From: an uncultured Saccharospirillaceae bacterium
Lineage (GTDB): Bacteria > Bacteroidota > Bacteroidia > Flavobacteriales_D > CAJJDF01
Length of the DNA: 64,000 nt
Direction: 5' to 3'
Assembly: GCA_950054195.1 (NCBI GenBank)
Contig: CATLPG010000012.1
Span: forward strand, 1 to 64,000
Shown: positions 1 through 8,597 of the stretch, piece after piece
How positions within the stretch are numbered: the first letter of the stretch is position 1
Layout: the number at the start of each line of letters is the position of its first letter
Notes under the pieces: generated by a model
Databases searched by the model: none
The model's input: the letters and a program-made list of their open reading frames with translations, nothing else
Told to the model about the DNA's origin: nothing
Made by a program: the position numbers and the translations under genes

Positions 1-220
1 ATTACAATATTGGTTTGAGCCTTTTAGTATCACTTACTCGCTTTTTAAAACTGTTTTTTTTGCTTTTTTTATTGCTGCCATTCCTGCTTTTTATGGTTAT
101 TATGTTCGTCCAAGTGGAGGTGCATTGGAGGTTGGTAGCGCTGGAACACGATCTGTAGTGGTAACAAGTGTTGTTATTTTATTATTAAACCTATTAATCA
201 CTTATTTCTTGCTCTTATGA
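1..220 (+). CDS. mlaE: MlaE-family ABC permease, C-terminal part
   Basis: This is the 3' end of a gene that begins before the window. The frame is open from base 2 to a TGA at 218-220. The visible 72 residues hold a hydrophobic stretch, then YYVRPSGGALEVGSAGTRSV, then a final hydrophobic helix. The G-G-x-x-E-V-G-x-A/G-T-x-x-V pattern is typical of MlaE permeases, which move phospholipids between the two membranes with MlaF and MlaD. The stop overlaps the start of the ATPase gene (ATGA), so the two are translationally coupled. The N-terminal part and any MlaD gene lie outside the window. Confidence 0.85.
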   Translation, partial: LQYWFEPFSITYSLFKTVFFAFFIAAIPAFYGYYVRPSGGALEVGSAGTRSVVVTSVVILLLNLLITYFLLL

Positions 221-969
221 TCGAGATTAAGAACATATCTAAGAGTTTTAACGGGGTTCAAATTCTTAAAGACATTTCCTTTACTTTCCATAAAGGAAAA
301 ACAAACCTGATTATAGGTCAAAGTGGTTCTGGTAAATCAGTGCTTACAAAATGCATTGTTGGTTTACATGAAGTGGATAAGGGGCAGGTAATTTATGGTG
401 ATAGAGTGTTTTCTTCAATGGATAAAAGTGAGCGTAAAAATATCAGACAAGAGATTGGTATGCTTTTTCAAGGTAGTGCTTTGTTTGATTCGTTAAGCGT
501 AGAAGAAAACGTAATGTTTCCTCTCACTGTTTTTTCTGACATGAGTAAGGAAGAAATGCTGGATAGAGCTAATTTTTGCTTAAAAAGAGTAAACCTCAAT
601 AATAAAAATAAATTGTACCCATCTGAAATTAGTGGAGGGATGCAAAAAAGAGTTGCTATTGCTCGAGCAATAGCTATGAAGCCAAAATATTTGTTTTGTG
701 ATGAACCAAACTCTGGGTTAGATCCTAAAACATCCATTGTAATTGATAACTTGATTTATGAAATTACTAAAGAGTATGATATCACAACTGTAGTTATTAC
801 GCATGATATGAACTCGGTGATGGAAATAGGAGAAAATATCATGTATATCCATAAAGGACAAAAATGGTGGGAAGGTGATAATAAAACAATTATTACTACT
901 GATAATAAAGAAATTGATGAGTTTGTTTATGCCTCAAAATTTATGCAAACACTTCGAAATAAATTGTAA
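217..969 (+). CDS. mlaF: MlaF-family ABC transporter ATP-binding protein
   Basis: A 250-residue cytoplasmic ATPase that would drive the adjacent MlaE permease in phospholipid trafficking for outer-membrane asymmetry. Motifs seen: Walker A GQSGSGKS (34-41), Q-loop Gln around 85, signature ISGGMQKR (138-145), Walker B ending CDEP (about 161-164), D-loop SGLDP and a switch His in ITHDM. The ISGGMQKR form (Met-Gln rather than Gln-Gln) is characteristic of the MlaF/Ttg2A group. The ATG overlaps the permease stop. A DUF4956 gene follows after 3 nt, so all three are probably cotranscribed. The family is clear; phospholipid as substrate is inferred from the family. Confidence 0.9.
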   Translation: MIEIKNISKSFNGVQILKDISFTFHKGKTNLIIGQSGSGKSVLTKCIVGLHEVDKGQVIYGDRVFSSMDKSERKNIRQEIGMLFQGSALFDSLSVEENVMFPLTVFSDMSKEEMLDRANFCLKRVNLNNKNKLYPSEISGGMQKRVAIARAIAMKPKYLFCDEPNSGLDPKTSIVIDNLIYEITKEYDITTVVITHDMNSVMEIGENIMYIHKGQKWWEGDNKTIITTDNKEIDEFVYASKFMQTLRNKL

Positions 970-972
970 TTA

Positions 973-1644
973 ATGGTTAAATCCGTATTGTTAAATATTT
1001 TTGAAGGACAAGATCTCCTTGGTATTCCAATTTTTGATCAAGATCTATATAAGTTGGCATTGCTAACAGCTATCAATTTAGTTGTTTCATTTATCTTGAT
1101 TCGTGTTATTTATTATCCTCATAGTGAAAAGAATAGGCAATATCTATTTGCCTTTATTCTAATTAGTACCATGGTGTTCTTTTTAGCGTTTGCGTTAAAA
1201 TCATTCAAGTTTAATGTTGGGATAGCATTAGGTCTGTTTGCTGTTTTTGGTATTGTTCGTTTTCGTACTTCTCCAATGCCTATTAAGGAGATGTCGTATT
1301 TGTTTACTATTATGGGGGTCTCGCTAATTAATGCTTTATCAAACAAGTTAAGTTTGGCAGAGGTGTTTATTATTGATGGGATTATTCTGGTAACATGTTA
1401 CTTAATGGAGGTGTTTGTTTCGCTTTCAAACCCAACAGCACCCAAAAAAATTACAGGTTTAGAGTATAAGGATATTGTGTACGGTTGGTTGGAAAATGTT
1501 AAGCCCCAAAACCGCGAAGCTTTATTAGAAGATTTAAAAGAAAAAACAGGTTTAGATATTAAGCGTGTAGAAACGAAAGATATTGATCTACGAAGAGGAG
1601 AAGCTGTTTTAAGAGTGTTTTACACGGCTGTTGATGGGTATTAG
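973..1644 (+). CDS. DUF4956 family membrane protein
   Basis: A 223-residue protein of unknown function. About five hydrophobic segments are visible (roughly residues 27-47, 59-77, 82-98, 107-121 and 130-150), followed by a soluble C-terminal region of about 65 residues rich in charged residues (LEDLKEKTGLDIKRVETKDI). The conserved stretch FGIVRFRTSPMPIKEMSYLF between segments 3 and 4 is the hallmark of DUF4956 proteins in Bacteroidota. It starts 3 nt after mlaF and is probably in the same transcript, but a role in lipid transport would only be a guess. No enzyme motif is seen. Confidence 0.8.
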   Translation: MVKSVLLNIFEGQDLLGIPIFDQDLYKLALLTAINLVVSFILIRVIYYPHSEKNRQYLFAFILISTMVFFLAFALKSFKFNVGIALGLFAVFGIVRFRTSPMPIKEMSYLFTIMGVSLINALSNKLSLAEVFIIDGIILVTCYLMEVFVSLSNPTAPKKITGLEYKDIVYGWLENVKPQNREALLEDLKEKTGLDIKRVETKDIDLRRGEAVLRVFYTAVDGY

Positions 1645-1724
1645 ATATTAATTCCCCCTTTTGGCTTTGTTGTTTTTTACAAAAAGAGTATTTAGTATAA
1701 AAAAATAGGTGTGTGCCTCAGGTA

Positions 1725-2324
1725 CTAAAACATTTTATTTGTCTCTTTGACAAACCCAAAAATTTCTTCGTTGCCAACTTTATTTTCTGCTGAGGTCTTA
1801 AATATTCTAGGTAAAAACTCCCAGGATTCATATAGTTTAGAAGAATAAGCTTTAACATTTTTTTGTAGCTGACTACTGCTTAACTTATCTATTTTTGTAA
1901 ATGTAATTACAAAAGGAATTTGATTTTCACCTAGCCAAGTCATAAAATCTAAGTCGATTTTTTGCGGTTTATGCCTACAGTCAATTAGTAGAAAAACACA
2001 CATCAAGTTTTCGCGAGAACGTAAATAATTCCTCGTGAAATTTTCCCATTTACGCTTTACGTGTAACGGGGTTTTTGTATACCCATACCCAGGAAGATCA
2101 ACCAAGTACCATTCGTCATCAATCATAAAGTGGTTAATTAACTGTGTTTTCCCTGGTGTACTAGAAGTCTTTGCTAATCGCTTGTTGTTGCATAAGCAAT
2201 TAATCAATGATGATTTGCCAACGTTACTTCTTCCAATAAAGGCATATTCTGGCTTATTCGGCTCAGGTAGATATTTTAGGTCGGTGTTGCTTACAACAAA
2301 TTCGGCCTTTTTGGCGAACATCAT
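1725..2324 (-). CDS. engB: Ribosome biogenesis GTPase EngB (YsxC/YihA)
   Basis: A 199-residue TrmE-Era-EngA-EngB-type GTPase needed for large ribosomal subunit assembly. G1 is GRSNVGKSS (31-39), G2 lies in TSSTPGKTQ, G3 is DLPGYG, G4 is TKID and G5 is in the SAEN stretch. Length is normal for EngB. It follows the alpha/beta hydrolase gene with a one-base overlap (TAATG), so the two are probably translated from one message. Two adjacent ATG codons are possible starts (2324 or 2321); the choice changes one residue. Confidence 0.95.
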   Translation of the reverse strand: MMFAKKAEFVVSNTDLKYLPEPNKPEYAFIGRSNVGKSSLINCLCNNKRLAKTSSTPGKTQLINHFMIDDEWYLVDLPGYGYTKTPLHVKRKWENFTRNYLRSRENLMCVFLLIDCRHKPQKIDLDFMTWLGENQIPFVITFTKIDKLSSSQLQKNVKAYSSKLYESWEFLPRIFKTSAENKVGNEEIFGFVKETNKMF

Positions 2325-3076
2325 TAGTTGTATTTAGAGATCCATTCGTCTAACTTCTCGTTAAATTCTTCTGGATGTTCCATCATGGGGGCATGCCCAC
2401 ATTTGTCAATCCATTTTAACGTAGAATCAGGAATCAATTCATGAAACTTATCAGCCACATCTGGAGGAGTAATATTATCATTTTTTCCCCAAATTAAAAG
2501 TGTAGGCATTTTAAAGCTAGGAAGATCTTCTTCCATGTTATGTTTAATTGCTGATTTAGCAATACGGAGGATGTTAATGAGCGATTGTCTGTTATTTACT
2601 AAAGCATGGCATTGATCTACTAATTCATCAGTAACAAATTTTTGATCGTAGAACGTGACAGAAATGCGCTTTCTTAAAAATTCTTTATCGTCTTTTCTTG
2701 GGTAATCACTTCCAAAAGCTTTTTCGTAAAGACCAGAACTTCCAGTTAAAATTAATGTTTTAACTTTTTCTGGGTTTCTATTGGCGTAAACTAGAGCAAC
2801 ATGTCCTCCTAATGAATTACCTAGTAGATTAATGTCCTCTAACTTGAAGTGATTGATGAAATCCTCAATGTAATTTGCAAAAGCACCAACTCCAACTTTT
2901 AATTTGGTTTTGTATAAAGGCATTATTGGAGTGATCACACGGTATCTATTAGAGAAGTGTGCAATTGTTTGCTCAAAGTTTGATAATTCACCAAATAAAC
3001 CATGTAGAAGCATCAAAACAGGTCCTTCCCCTTTCTCAGCATATTCGAACTTTCCGTCTATAATTATATCGCTCAT
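2324..3076 (-). CDS. Alpha/beta fold hydrolase
   Basis: A 250-residue soluble alpha/beta hydrolase. Visible motifs are the oxyanion-hole region LLHGLFGE (24-31), the nucleophile elbow GNSLGG with Ser88, an acid Asp in WGKNDNITP (about 200) and a His in CGHAPMMEHP (about 228). These form a normal Ser-Asp-His triad. The substrate cannot be told from sequence; esterase or C-C bond hydrolase relatives are both possible. It lies directly upstream of engB and divergently from mraZ, with its own promoter-like box at 3106-3113. The first gene of a probable two-gene transcript. Confidence 0.85.
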   Translation of the reverse strand: MSDIIIDGKFEYAEKGEGPVLMLLHGLFGELSNFEQTIAHFSNRYRVITPIMPLYKTKLKVGVGAFANYIEDFINHFKLEDINLLGNSLGGHVALVYANRNPEKVKTLILTGSSGLYEKAFGSDYPRKDDKEFLRKRISVTFYDQKFVTDELVDQCHALVNNRQSLINILRIAKSAIKHNMEEDLPSFKMPTLLIWGKNDNITPPDVADKFHELIPDSTLKWIDKCGHAPMMEHPEEFNEKLDEWISKYN

Positions 3077-3105
3077 TGCTACTGTGTCGTGTAATTTAAA
3101 GAAAG

Positions 3106-3113
3106 CAAATATA
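3106..3113 (-). promoter_or_regulatory. Bacteroidota -7 promoter box for the hydrolase-engB pair
   Basis: Reading the minus strand gives TATATTTG, a perfect match to the Bacteroidota TAnnTTTG element. It lies 30 bases before the hydrolase ATG (3076), leaving a leader of about 20-25 nt. No clear TTTG at the usual upstream spacing was found. Assigned by motif and position only. Confidence 0.55.
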
Positions 3114-3205
3114 CGAATTTGTTCATACTTCCAAATTATCCGTTTTTCTTCATCAAAGTAATCCCATTTTACCTAAAGTTAACAATGTTATGTTAAGAAA
3201 TATGG

Positions 3206-3222
3206 GACGGTCTCCCACCGTC
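3206..3222. other. Intergenic GC-containing hairpin
   Basis: GACGGT, loop CTCCC, ACCGTC: a perfect 6-bp inverted repeat in an otherwise AT-rich divergent intergenic region, followed on the plus strand by two T-rich runs. It looks like a short terminator, but no plus-strand gene ends before it. It may be a regulatory hairpin, or the end of a plus-strand transcript running through the hydrolase region. Confidence 0.3.
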
Positions 3223-3312
3223 TTTTAGTGCCTTTTTTTATTAGTATTTTTCAGGATTTTCAAGGTTTTTAATAAAAAACAAAACTTTTTGTGTTTACTT
3301 TACGTTATAAAG

Positions 3313-3321
3313 TTATCCACA
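3313..3321 (+). promoter_or_regulatory. DnaA box (TTATCCACA)
   Basis: TTATCCACA matches the DnaA-box consensus TTATNCACA exactly and lies directly before the MraZ repeats, about 50 bases upstream of the mraZ promoter box. Its CCACA is also the reverse complement of the TGTGG core of the neighbouring repeats, so it could instead serve as an inverted MraZ half-site. A single box without a cluster is not an origin. Confidence 0.5.
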
Positions 3322-3322
3322 A

Positions 3323-3352
3323 TGTGGTAAATTGTGGAAGAATGTGGGATTT
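3323..3352 (+). promoter_or_regulatory. MraZ operator: three TGTGG repeats at 10-bp spacing
   Basis: Three direct copies of TGTGG begin at 3323, 3333 and 3343, each followed by five other bases. This is the architecture known for MraZ binding (5-bp G-rich boxes on one helix face, 5-bp spacers). The array ends 6 bases before the -7 box at 3359 and covers the region where the -33 element should sit, so bound MraZ would block RNA polymerase. This predicts autorepression of the whole division cluster. Confidence 0.8.
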
Positions 3353-3358
3353 ATTAAA

Positions 3359-3366
3359 TATCTTTG
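3359..3366 (+). promoter_or_regulatory. mraZ / dcw-cluster promoter box
   Basis: TATCTTTG matches TAnnTTTG exactly. Transcription would start around 3371-3374, only a few bases before the preferred mraZ ATG at 3376, so the message would have an extremely short or no leader. The MraZ repeats lie immediately upstream. Confidence 0.65.
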
Positions 3367-3375
3367 CACATTAAG

Positions 3376-3828
3376 ATGTCTTATTTAGGAGAATACATAT
3401 GCAAATTGGACGCAAAAGGTCGTCTTACTGTCCCAGCTGGCTTAAAAAAGCAGTTGGAGAATGACGGGAAGGAGGGTTTTGTGCTCAATCGAGGATTTGA
3501 AGGGTGTTTGGGATTGTATCCTCTGAAAGATTGGCAAAAAGTTTCGGAGAGGTTGAACAAGCTTAACCTGTTTGTGACTAAAAATCGAGCGTTTGTTAGG
3601 AAGTTCCAGAATGGAGCTACTCAGTTAGATATGGATGGTAACGGAAGAGTTTTGTTGCCGAAAGATCTAATGTCGTTCGCAGGAATAACCAAAGAAGTGG
3701 TTTTGTTTGCTTATGCGGATAGAATTGAAATTTGGGATAAAAAGCGATACGATGAAGTGATGAGTGAGGAGATGGATGATTTTGCTGATTTAGCAGAAGA
3801 CGTGATGGGTAAGGATATCGATGAGTAG
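3376..3828 (+). CDS. mraZ: Transcriptional regulator MraZ
   Basis: A 150-residue AbrB-fold DNA-binding protein made of two MraZ half-domains. The signature DAKGRLTVP appears near the N-terminus and its second copy LDMDGNGRVLLP near residue 80. MraZ forms a ring that binds repeats before its own gene and represses the division cluster. The ATG at 3376 (MSYLGEY) is preferred over the in-frame TTG at 3364, because that TTG lies inside the -7 promoter box and family members begin close to the GEY/GTY motif. The rsmH start overlaps the end of this gene by 8 bases. Confidence 0.93.
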   Translation: MSYLGEYICKLDAKGRLTVPAGLKKQLENDGKEGFVLNRGFEGCLGLYPLKDWQKVSERLNKLNLFVTKNRAFVRKFQNGATQLDMDGNGRVLLPKDLMSFAGITKEVVLFAYADRIEIWDKKRYDEVMSEEMDDFADLAEDVMGKDIDE

Positions 3829-4729
3829 TGAAGTTTATCATATCCCTGTTCTTTTAAATAGTTCAGTTGATGGATTAAATATTAATCCAGATGGATCGTA
3901 TGTGGATGTAACTTTTGGAGGTGGAGGTCATTCCAAAGAAATTTTATCAAGACTTTCAAGTAAGGGAAGGTTGTTTGCTTTTGATCAAGATGCAGACGCT
4001 CAAAAAAACTTAATCGAAGATGATCGGTTTTTTTTCATTTCTCAAAATTTCCAGTTTATTAAAAACTACTTGATGCTCTACGGGGTAACCCAAGTGGATG
4101 GTGTTTTAGCTGATCTTGGAGTTTCTTCTCATCAATTCAATCAGGCAGAAAGAGGATTTTCTATTCGTTTTGAAGGTGATCTAGATATGAGAATGAATCA
4201 AGATCAAGAGTTCTCGGCTAAAACATTAGTAAATCAAGCTGAGTTTGATCGGTTGGCTGATGTGTTGCGCTTGTATGGGGAGTTAAAAAGTCCTGGTAAA
4301 GTGGCGAATGCTATTATCAATGCTCGTAACGAAAGAAGTATCGAAACAACGGGTCGATTAGTGGAAGTGTTGAGTGGGTTGGAAAAACCAAGTAAAAGAA
4401 ATCAGTTTTTAGCTCAGGTTTTTCAAGCAATTCGAATAGAGGTTAACCAAGAGATGAAAGTGTTGCAGGATTTTCTTGAATCAACAGTTGATTTAATTAA
4501 GCCGGGAGGTAGACTTTCTGTAATAAGTTATCATTCGCTAGAGGATCGTTTAGTGAAAACCTTTGTGAAGAAAGGCAAGTTTAAAGGTGAGCTTGAGAAA
4601 GATTTTTACGGAAACCCAATTCGTCCATTCAAAGAAGTTAACAGAAAAGTTATCGTTCCAACTGAACAAGAGATTAAAGAAAATACAAGGGCTCGAAGTG
4701 CTAAACTTCGAGTTGCTGAAAAAATATAG
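3821..4729 (+). CDS. rsmH: 16S rRNA (cytosine-1402-N4)-methyltransferase RsmH
   Basis: A 302-residue SAM-dependent enzyme that methylates the N4 of C1402 in 16S rRNA. The N-terminal YHIPVLL is typical, followed by the SAM-binding DVTFGGGGHS (29-38), then LADLGVSSHQ, the RGFS motif and the C-terminal SYHSLEDR motif. Length matches the family. The ATG lies within the end of mraZ (8-nt overlap). The stop directly abuts the ftsL ATG, consistent with one long operon. Confidence 0.96.
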   Translation: MSSEVYHIPVLLNSSVDGLNINPDGSYVDVTFGGGGHSKEILSRLSSKGRLFAFDQDADAQKNLIEDDRFFFISQNFQFIKNYLMLYGVTQVDGVLADLGVSSHQFNQAERGFSIRFEGDLDMRMNQDQEFSAKTLVNQAEFDRLADVLRLYGELKSPGKVANAIINARNERSIETTGRLVEVLSGLEKPSKRNQFLAQVFQAIRIEVNQEMKVLQDFLESTVDLIKPGGRLSVISYHSLEDRLVKTFVKKGKFKGELEKDFYGNPIRPFKEVNRKVIVPTEQEIKENTRARSAKLRVAEKI

Positions 4730-5068
4730 ATGGAGAAAAGAGAGAAAATAAACTTGTTTAAACCAATTAATGACCTGCTGTCAGGGAATTTTTTTGGTAA
4801 ACAATTTATGATTAAAAACATCTCTTATGTGGGGTATCTAGGGTTACTTGTTTTAGTGTATATCTGGTATGGGTATTATGCTGATGGAGTAATGAAAAGA
4901 GCAAGCTATTTGGAGGATATGGAAGAGTTAAACTCTGAATTGCATGCCTCTATAAAAGAATTAAACCAAGTGAGTTTACAATCTAATATTGTGAACTACA
5001 CAAAAGAACTAGGATTAGAGGAGTTGAAAGAGGCTCCTGTGAAAATTGAAGTAAAAGAAGTTGAGTAA
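4730..5068 (+). CDS. ftsL: FtsL-like cell division protein
   Basis: A 112-residue bitopic protein placed between rsmH and ftsI, the position held by ftsL in Bacteroidota clusters. There is a cytoplasmic N-terminus of about 30 residues, one membrane helix (about 31-50, rich in Leu/Val/Tyr), then a short coiled-coil-like segment with a Leu pattern (YLEDMEELNSELHASIKELN). FtsL links FtsB/FtsQ to the FtsW-FtsI synthase. Assignment rests on topology and position more than on sequence signature. Confidence 0.8.
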   Translation: MEKREKINLFKPINDLLSGNFFGKQFMIKNISYVGYLGLLVLVYIWYGYYADGVMKRASYLEDMEELNSELHASIKELNQVSLQSNIVNYTKELGLEELKEAPVKIEVKEVE

Positions 5069-7133
5069 AAAGACGAAGAACATATCAGGTCGAATTTATT
5101 TAGTGTATTTCGGTATACTGGCTTTTTCTGTGGCTATACTCATCAAAATGTTTAATACACAAATCACAGTTGATGCAAAAAAAGATAATGTGATTAGTGC
5201 AATATCTGAAGTTGAAATTTATGCTTCAAGAGGAAACATTTTTGCTGATGATGTGGAGAAGAGTGCTTTAGCTATTTCTGTCCCAATTTATGATTTACGT
5301 ATGGATGTAACTGTGCCGAAAGATGAGCTTTTTAAAGAAAAGGTAGATTCTTTAGGGATAGTTTTGTCGAAGGTGGTTGGTGAAAAATCGGCTTCAGAAT
5401 ATAAGTCAGCTCTTATACAGGCTAGAAATAACAAAAGGCAGTACTTTTTGTTAGCTAGAAAGCTATCGTATGACCAAATGAAAGCATTGGAAGATGCTCC
5501 AATTCTAAGAAAAGGAAGATTTAAAGGAGGAAGGTTGTTAGAAAAGAGTACGAGAAGACAACATCCTTTTGGTGTGCTAGCCGAGCGTACAGTTGGTTAC
5601 TATAATGCGCAAGATACTGTTGTTGGTTTAGAGGGAGCTTATAAAAAATATTTAAAAGGCACTAACGGTTTGCAGTATAAAAAGAATGTTGGGGGAGGTG
5701 AAAAAATACCAATTAGCGATGATTATTTAGTAGAGCCGAAAAATGGAATGGACATTTATACAACTATTGATGTTAACCTTCAAGATGTGGCTGAACGTTC
5801 GCTAATGAAGCAATTGCAAGAACAAAATGCAGCACATGGGTGTGCAGTTTTAATGGAAGTGAAAACAGGAAAGATCAAGGCAATTGCTAACCTGTCTAAA
5901 GATAAAAACGGAGAGTATAGAGAAACATACAATCATGCGATAGGTAGAGCAACTGAGCCAGGTTCCACATTTAAGCTTCCTTCGTTAATGGTGGCATTAG
6001 AAGATGGAAAGATTAAGCTAGATGAATTGGTGGATACCCGTGATGGAACAATCAAGTACTATGACAGAGTAATGCGTGATGCACATGAAGGAGGTGATGG
6101 GGTTATTCCAGTTTCAAAAGGTTTTGCTATTTCTTCAAATGTATTGACATCTCAAGTTTTGGTTAATGGGTACAAGAAGAATCCGCAACAGTTTGTTGAT
6201 GGCTTAAGAAGAATGGGGTTGGGACAAAAGCTTGGTATAGAAATTAAAGGAGAAGGAGAGCCATACATTAAAGATCGTAACGATTCAACTTGGTCTGGGG
6301 TTACGCTTCCTTGGATGTCTATTGGTTACGAAACAAAATTTACACCTCTTCAGCTTTTAACATTTTACAATGCTGTAGCAAACAATGGCAAAATGGTAAA
6401 ACCTATGCTCGTTAAAGAAATTCGAGATGGGGCAGAAGTTGTAGAATCTTTTGAGCCAGAGGTTATCAAAGAACAAATTTGTTCGCCATCTACCATTAAA
6501 AAGGCACGGTTCTTATTGGAGCTAGTAGTAGAAGAAGGTACTGGTCAAAATTTGAAAAACAGTCAGTTTAAGATTGCGGGCAAAACAGGCACAACACAGT
6601 TGGCTTATGGTTCTACAGGATATGGTTCGGTTTCAGGAGTACGTCACCAAGCATCTTTCTGCGGATATTTCCCGGCAGATAATCCTAAATACTCATGTAT
6701 AGTTGTTGTAGCAGCACCAACGAAAAGTATTTATGGAAACGTGGTTTCTGGAACAGTGTTTAAAGATATTGCTGATCGTGTATATGCACTAGATGAAGAG
6801 ATGGCTCGAGAGAAAAAAGTATTAGCAGATTTGAAAATGCCAGCCTCTAAATCGGGTTATGTGAAAGATTTAGCAGGAATTTTTGAGTTTATGGGGGTTA
6901 AATTAACCTATGGAAATGGCGGAAGTGATTGGGGAGTAACAGAAGCCCATGACAAAGAAGTGGTAGTGAAAAAATATCAAGCGAGTGATATGCCTTTAGT
7001 AAAAGGAATGGGGTTGAGGGATGCTCTAGCAGTTTTAGAGAATAAAGGATATCACGTGAAAGTTGAGGGGAGAGGAGTTGTGAAAGATCAAGCGTTAGTA
7101 AGTAATAAAGTTGTAAAAATCATTTTATCATAA
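5061..7133 (+). CDS. ftsI: Penicillin-binding protein, septal transpeptidase (FtsI/PBP3 type, PASTA)
   Basis: A 690-residue class B PBP that cross-links septal peptidoglycan. One N-terminal membrane helix (about 13-31) is followed by the dimerisation domain, then the transpeptidase with STFK (302-305, nucleophile Ser302), SSN (358-360) and KTGT (508-511). A PASTA-like domain covers the last 55-60 residues (from about MPLVKGMGLRDALAVLENKG). The start is a TTG overlapping the ftsL end by 8 bases; no better upstream or close downstream ATG exists, and the predicted product then begins with the expected short basic tail. It would act with FtsW, encoded downstream. Confidence 0.92.
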   Translation: MSKKTKNISGRIYLVYFGILAFSVAILIKMFNTQITVDAKKDNVISAISEVEIYASRGNIFADDVEKSALAISVPIYDLRMDVTVPKDELFKEKVDSLGIVLSKVVGEKSASEYKSALIQARNNKRQYFLLARKLSYDQMKALEDAPILRKGRFKGGRLLEKSTRRQHPFGVLAERTVGYYNAQDTVVGLEGAYKKYLKGTNGLQYKKNVGGGEKIPISDDYLVEPKNGMDIYTTIDVNLQDVAERSLMKQLQEQNAAHGCAVLMEVKTGKIKAIANLSKDKNGEYRETYNHAIGRATEPGSTFKLPSLMVALEDGKIKLDELVDTRDGTIKYYDRVMRDAHEGGDGVIPVSKGFAISSNVLTSQVLVNGYKKNPQQFVDGLRRMGLGQKLGIEIKGEGEPYIKDRNDSTWSGVTLPWMSIGYETKFTPLQLLTFYNAVANNGKMVKPMLVKEIRDGAEVVESFEPEVIKEQICSPSTIKKARFLLELVVEEGTGQNLKNSQFKIAGKTGTTQLAYGSTGYGSVSGVRHQASFCGYFPADNPKYSCIVVVAAPTKSIYGNVVSGTVFKDIADRVYALDEEMAREKKVLADLKMPASKSGYVKDLAGIFEFMGVKLTYGNGGSDWGVTEAHDKEVVVKKYQASDMPLVKGMGLRDALAVLENKGYHVKVEGRGVVKDQALVSNKVVKIILS

Positions 7134-8597
7134 GTGAAACTGTTAAAAGACATATTATATAAGGTTTCGATTCAAGGAGTGGTTGGTTCAACCAGTTCTT
7201 CTGTTGAAAGCATTGCTTTTGACTCTCGTGAAGTGGGTAGAAGATCACTTTTTGTTGCAATTAAAGGGTTAGCTGTTGATGGACATGAGTATATCAGTAA
7301 GGCTATCGAGTCGGGAGCAACAGCAATTATTTGTGAAGTGCTTCCAGATGATATACAATCGGGAGTAACGTATGTGCAAGTAGATGATTCTGGAAAAGCA
7401 TTAGGCATTGTTTCTTCTAATTTCTATGATAACCCTTCTTCTAAATTAAAACTGGTAGGTGTTACTGGAACAAACGGTAAAACGACTGTAACAACCTTGT
7501 TATATAACTTATTTAAACATTTAGGATATCCGACTGGATTAATCTCAACGGTAGTTAATCGTATTGATGATAAAGAGGTTAAGGCAACCCATACAACTCC
7601 AAATGCGCTAGCATTAAATCAATTATTGAGTAAAATGGTGGAAGAAGGTTGCGAGTACTGCTTTATGGAGGTTAGTTCTCATGCACTGGTGCAAGGAAGA
7701 GTTGAAGGAATTGATTTTGCAGGGGGTGTGTTTACAAACATTTCTCACGACCACTTAGATTATCACAAAACATTTAAAGAATACATTGCAGCCAAAAAGC
7801 TATTGTTTGATGGATTATCTTCTGATGCATTTGCAATTGTAAATGTAGACGATAAAAACGGACCAATTATGGTTCAAAATTGCAAAGCAGAGCAAATTAG
7901 TTATGCATTAAAAACAGGGGCAGATTTCAAAACAAAAGTAATCGAAAACCAATTTTCTGGTTTGCAGTTAAATGTGAATGGTCTTGATTTATGGGTAAAA
8001 CTAATAGGAGATTTTAATGCCTACAATGTTACAGCAGTTTATGCTGTAGCTAGTCAGTTTTTAGATGATCAATTAGAGATTCTTGCTGCCTTAAGCAGCC
8101 TAGAGAGCGTAGAGGGAAGATTTGAGTATATGACCTCTGATAATAATGTAATTGGAATTGTTGATTATGCTCACACGCCAGATGCACTTAAAAACGTCCT
8201 CAAAACAATTGGAAACATCCGTACAGGAAACGAACAAGTAATTACGCTTGTTGGTTGTGGAGGAGATAGAGACAAAACAAAACGTCCGCTAATGGCTGAT
8301 GTTGCTTGTCTATTAAGTGATCGAGTGATTTTAACATCTGACAATCCAAGATCGGAAGATCCTGATCAGATTATCGCTGAAATGAAAAAAGGAGTGTCGC
8401 CAGCAGATTTTAAAAAGGTATTAGCAATTACAAATAGAGAAGAGGCGATAAAAACAGCGGCTGCACTAGCTGAATCGGGCGATATCATTTTAGTTGCAGG
8501 AAAAGGACATGAAAACTATCAAGAAATCAAAGGAGAGCGCTTCCCTTTTGATGATATGGAAATACTTACAAACTCATTTAAACTACTAAATAATTAA
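7134..8597 (+). CDS. murE: UDP-MurNAc-L-Ala-D-Glu:meso-diaminopimelate ligase MurE
   Basis: A 487-residue ATP-dependent ligase that adds the third residue of the peptidoglycan stem peptide. The ATP loop is TGTNGKTT (111-118); ATHTTPNAL and the SSHAL stretch are typical MurE motifs. DNPR at 403-406 is the known signature for meso-diaminopimelate rather than lysine, so the stem peptide is predicted to be DAP type. The start is GTG, immediately after the ftsI stop. The stop overlaps the mraY start (TAATG). Confidence 0.95.
   Translation: MKLLKDILYKVSIQGVVGSTSSSVESIAFDSREVGRRSLFVAIKGLAVDGHEYISKAIESGATAIICEVLPDDIQSGVTYVQVDDSGKALGIVSSNFYDNPSSKLKLVGVTGTNGKTTVTTLLYNLFKHLGYPTGLISTVVNRIDDKEVKATHTTPNALALNQLLSKMVEEGCEYCFMEVSSHALVQGRVEGIDFAGGVFTNISHDHLDYHKTFKEYIAAKKLLFDGLSSDAFAIVNVDDKNGPIMVQNCKAEQISYALKTGADFKTKVIENQFSGLQLNVNGLDLWVKLIGDFNAYNVTAVYAVASQFLDDQLEILAALSSLESVEGRFEYMTSDNNVIGIVDYAHTPDALKNVLKTIGNIRTGNEQVITLVGCGGDRDKTKRPLMADVACLLSDRVILTSDNPRSEDPDQIIAEMKKGVSPADFKKVLAITNREEAIKTAAALAESGDIILVAGKGHENYQEIKGERFPFDDMEILTNSFKLLNN

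Noticed and set aside
1645-1724. Terminator between the DUF4956 gene and engB
   Set aside because: Only 3-5 bp stems could be found next to the T/A runs, too weak to call.
3313-3352. Replication origin suggested by the DnaA box
   Set aside because: Only one perfect box, no cluster, no dnaA/dnaN nearby and no clear AT-rich unwinding region tied to it.
3364-3375. TTG start adding four residues to MraZ
   Set aside because: The codon lies within the promoter box and would precede the likely transcription start; the ATG at 3376 fits the family.
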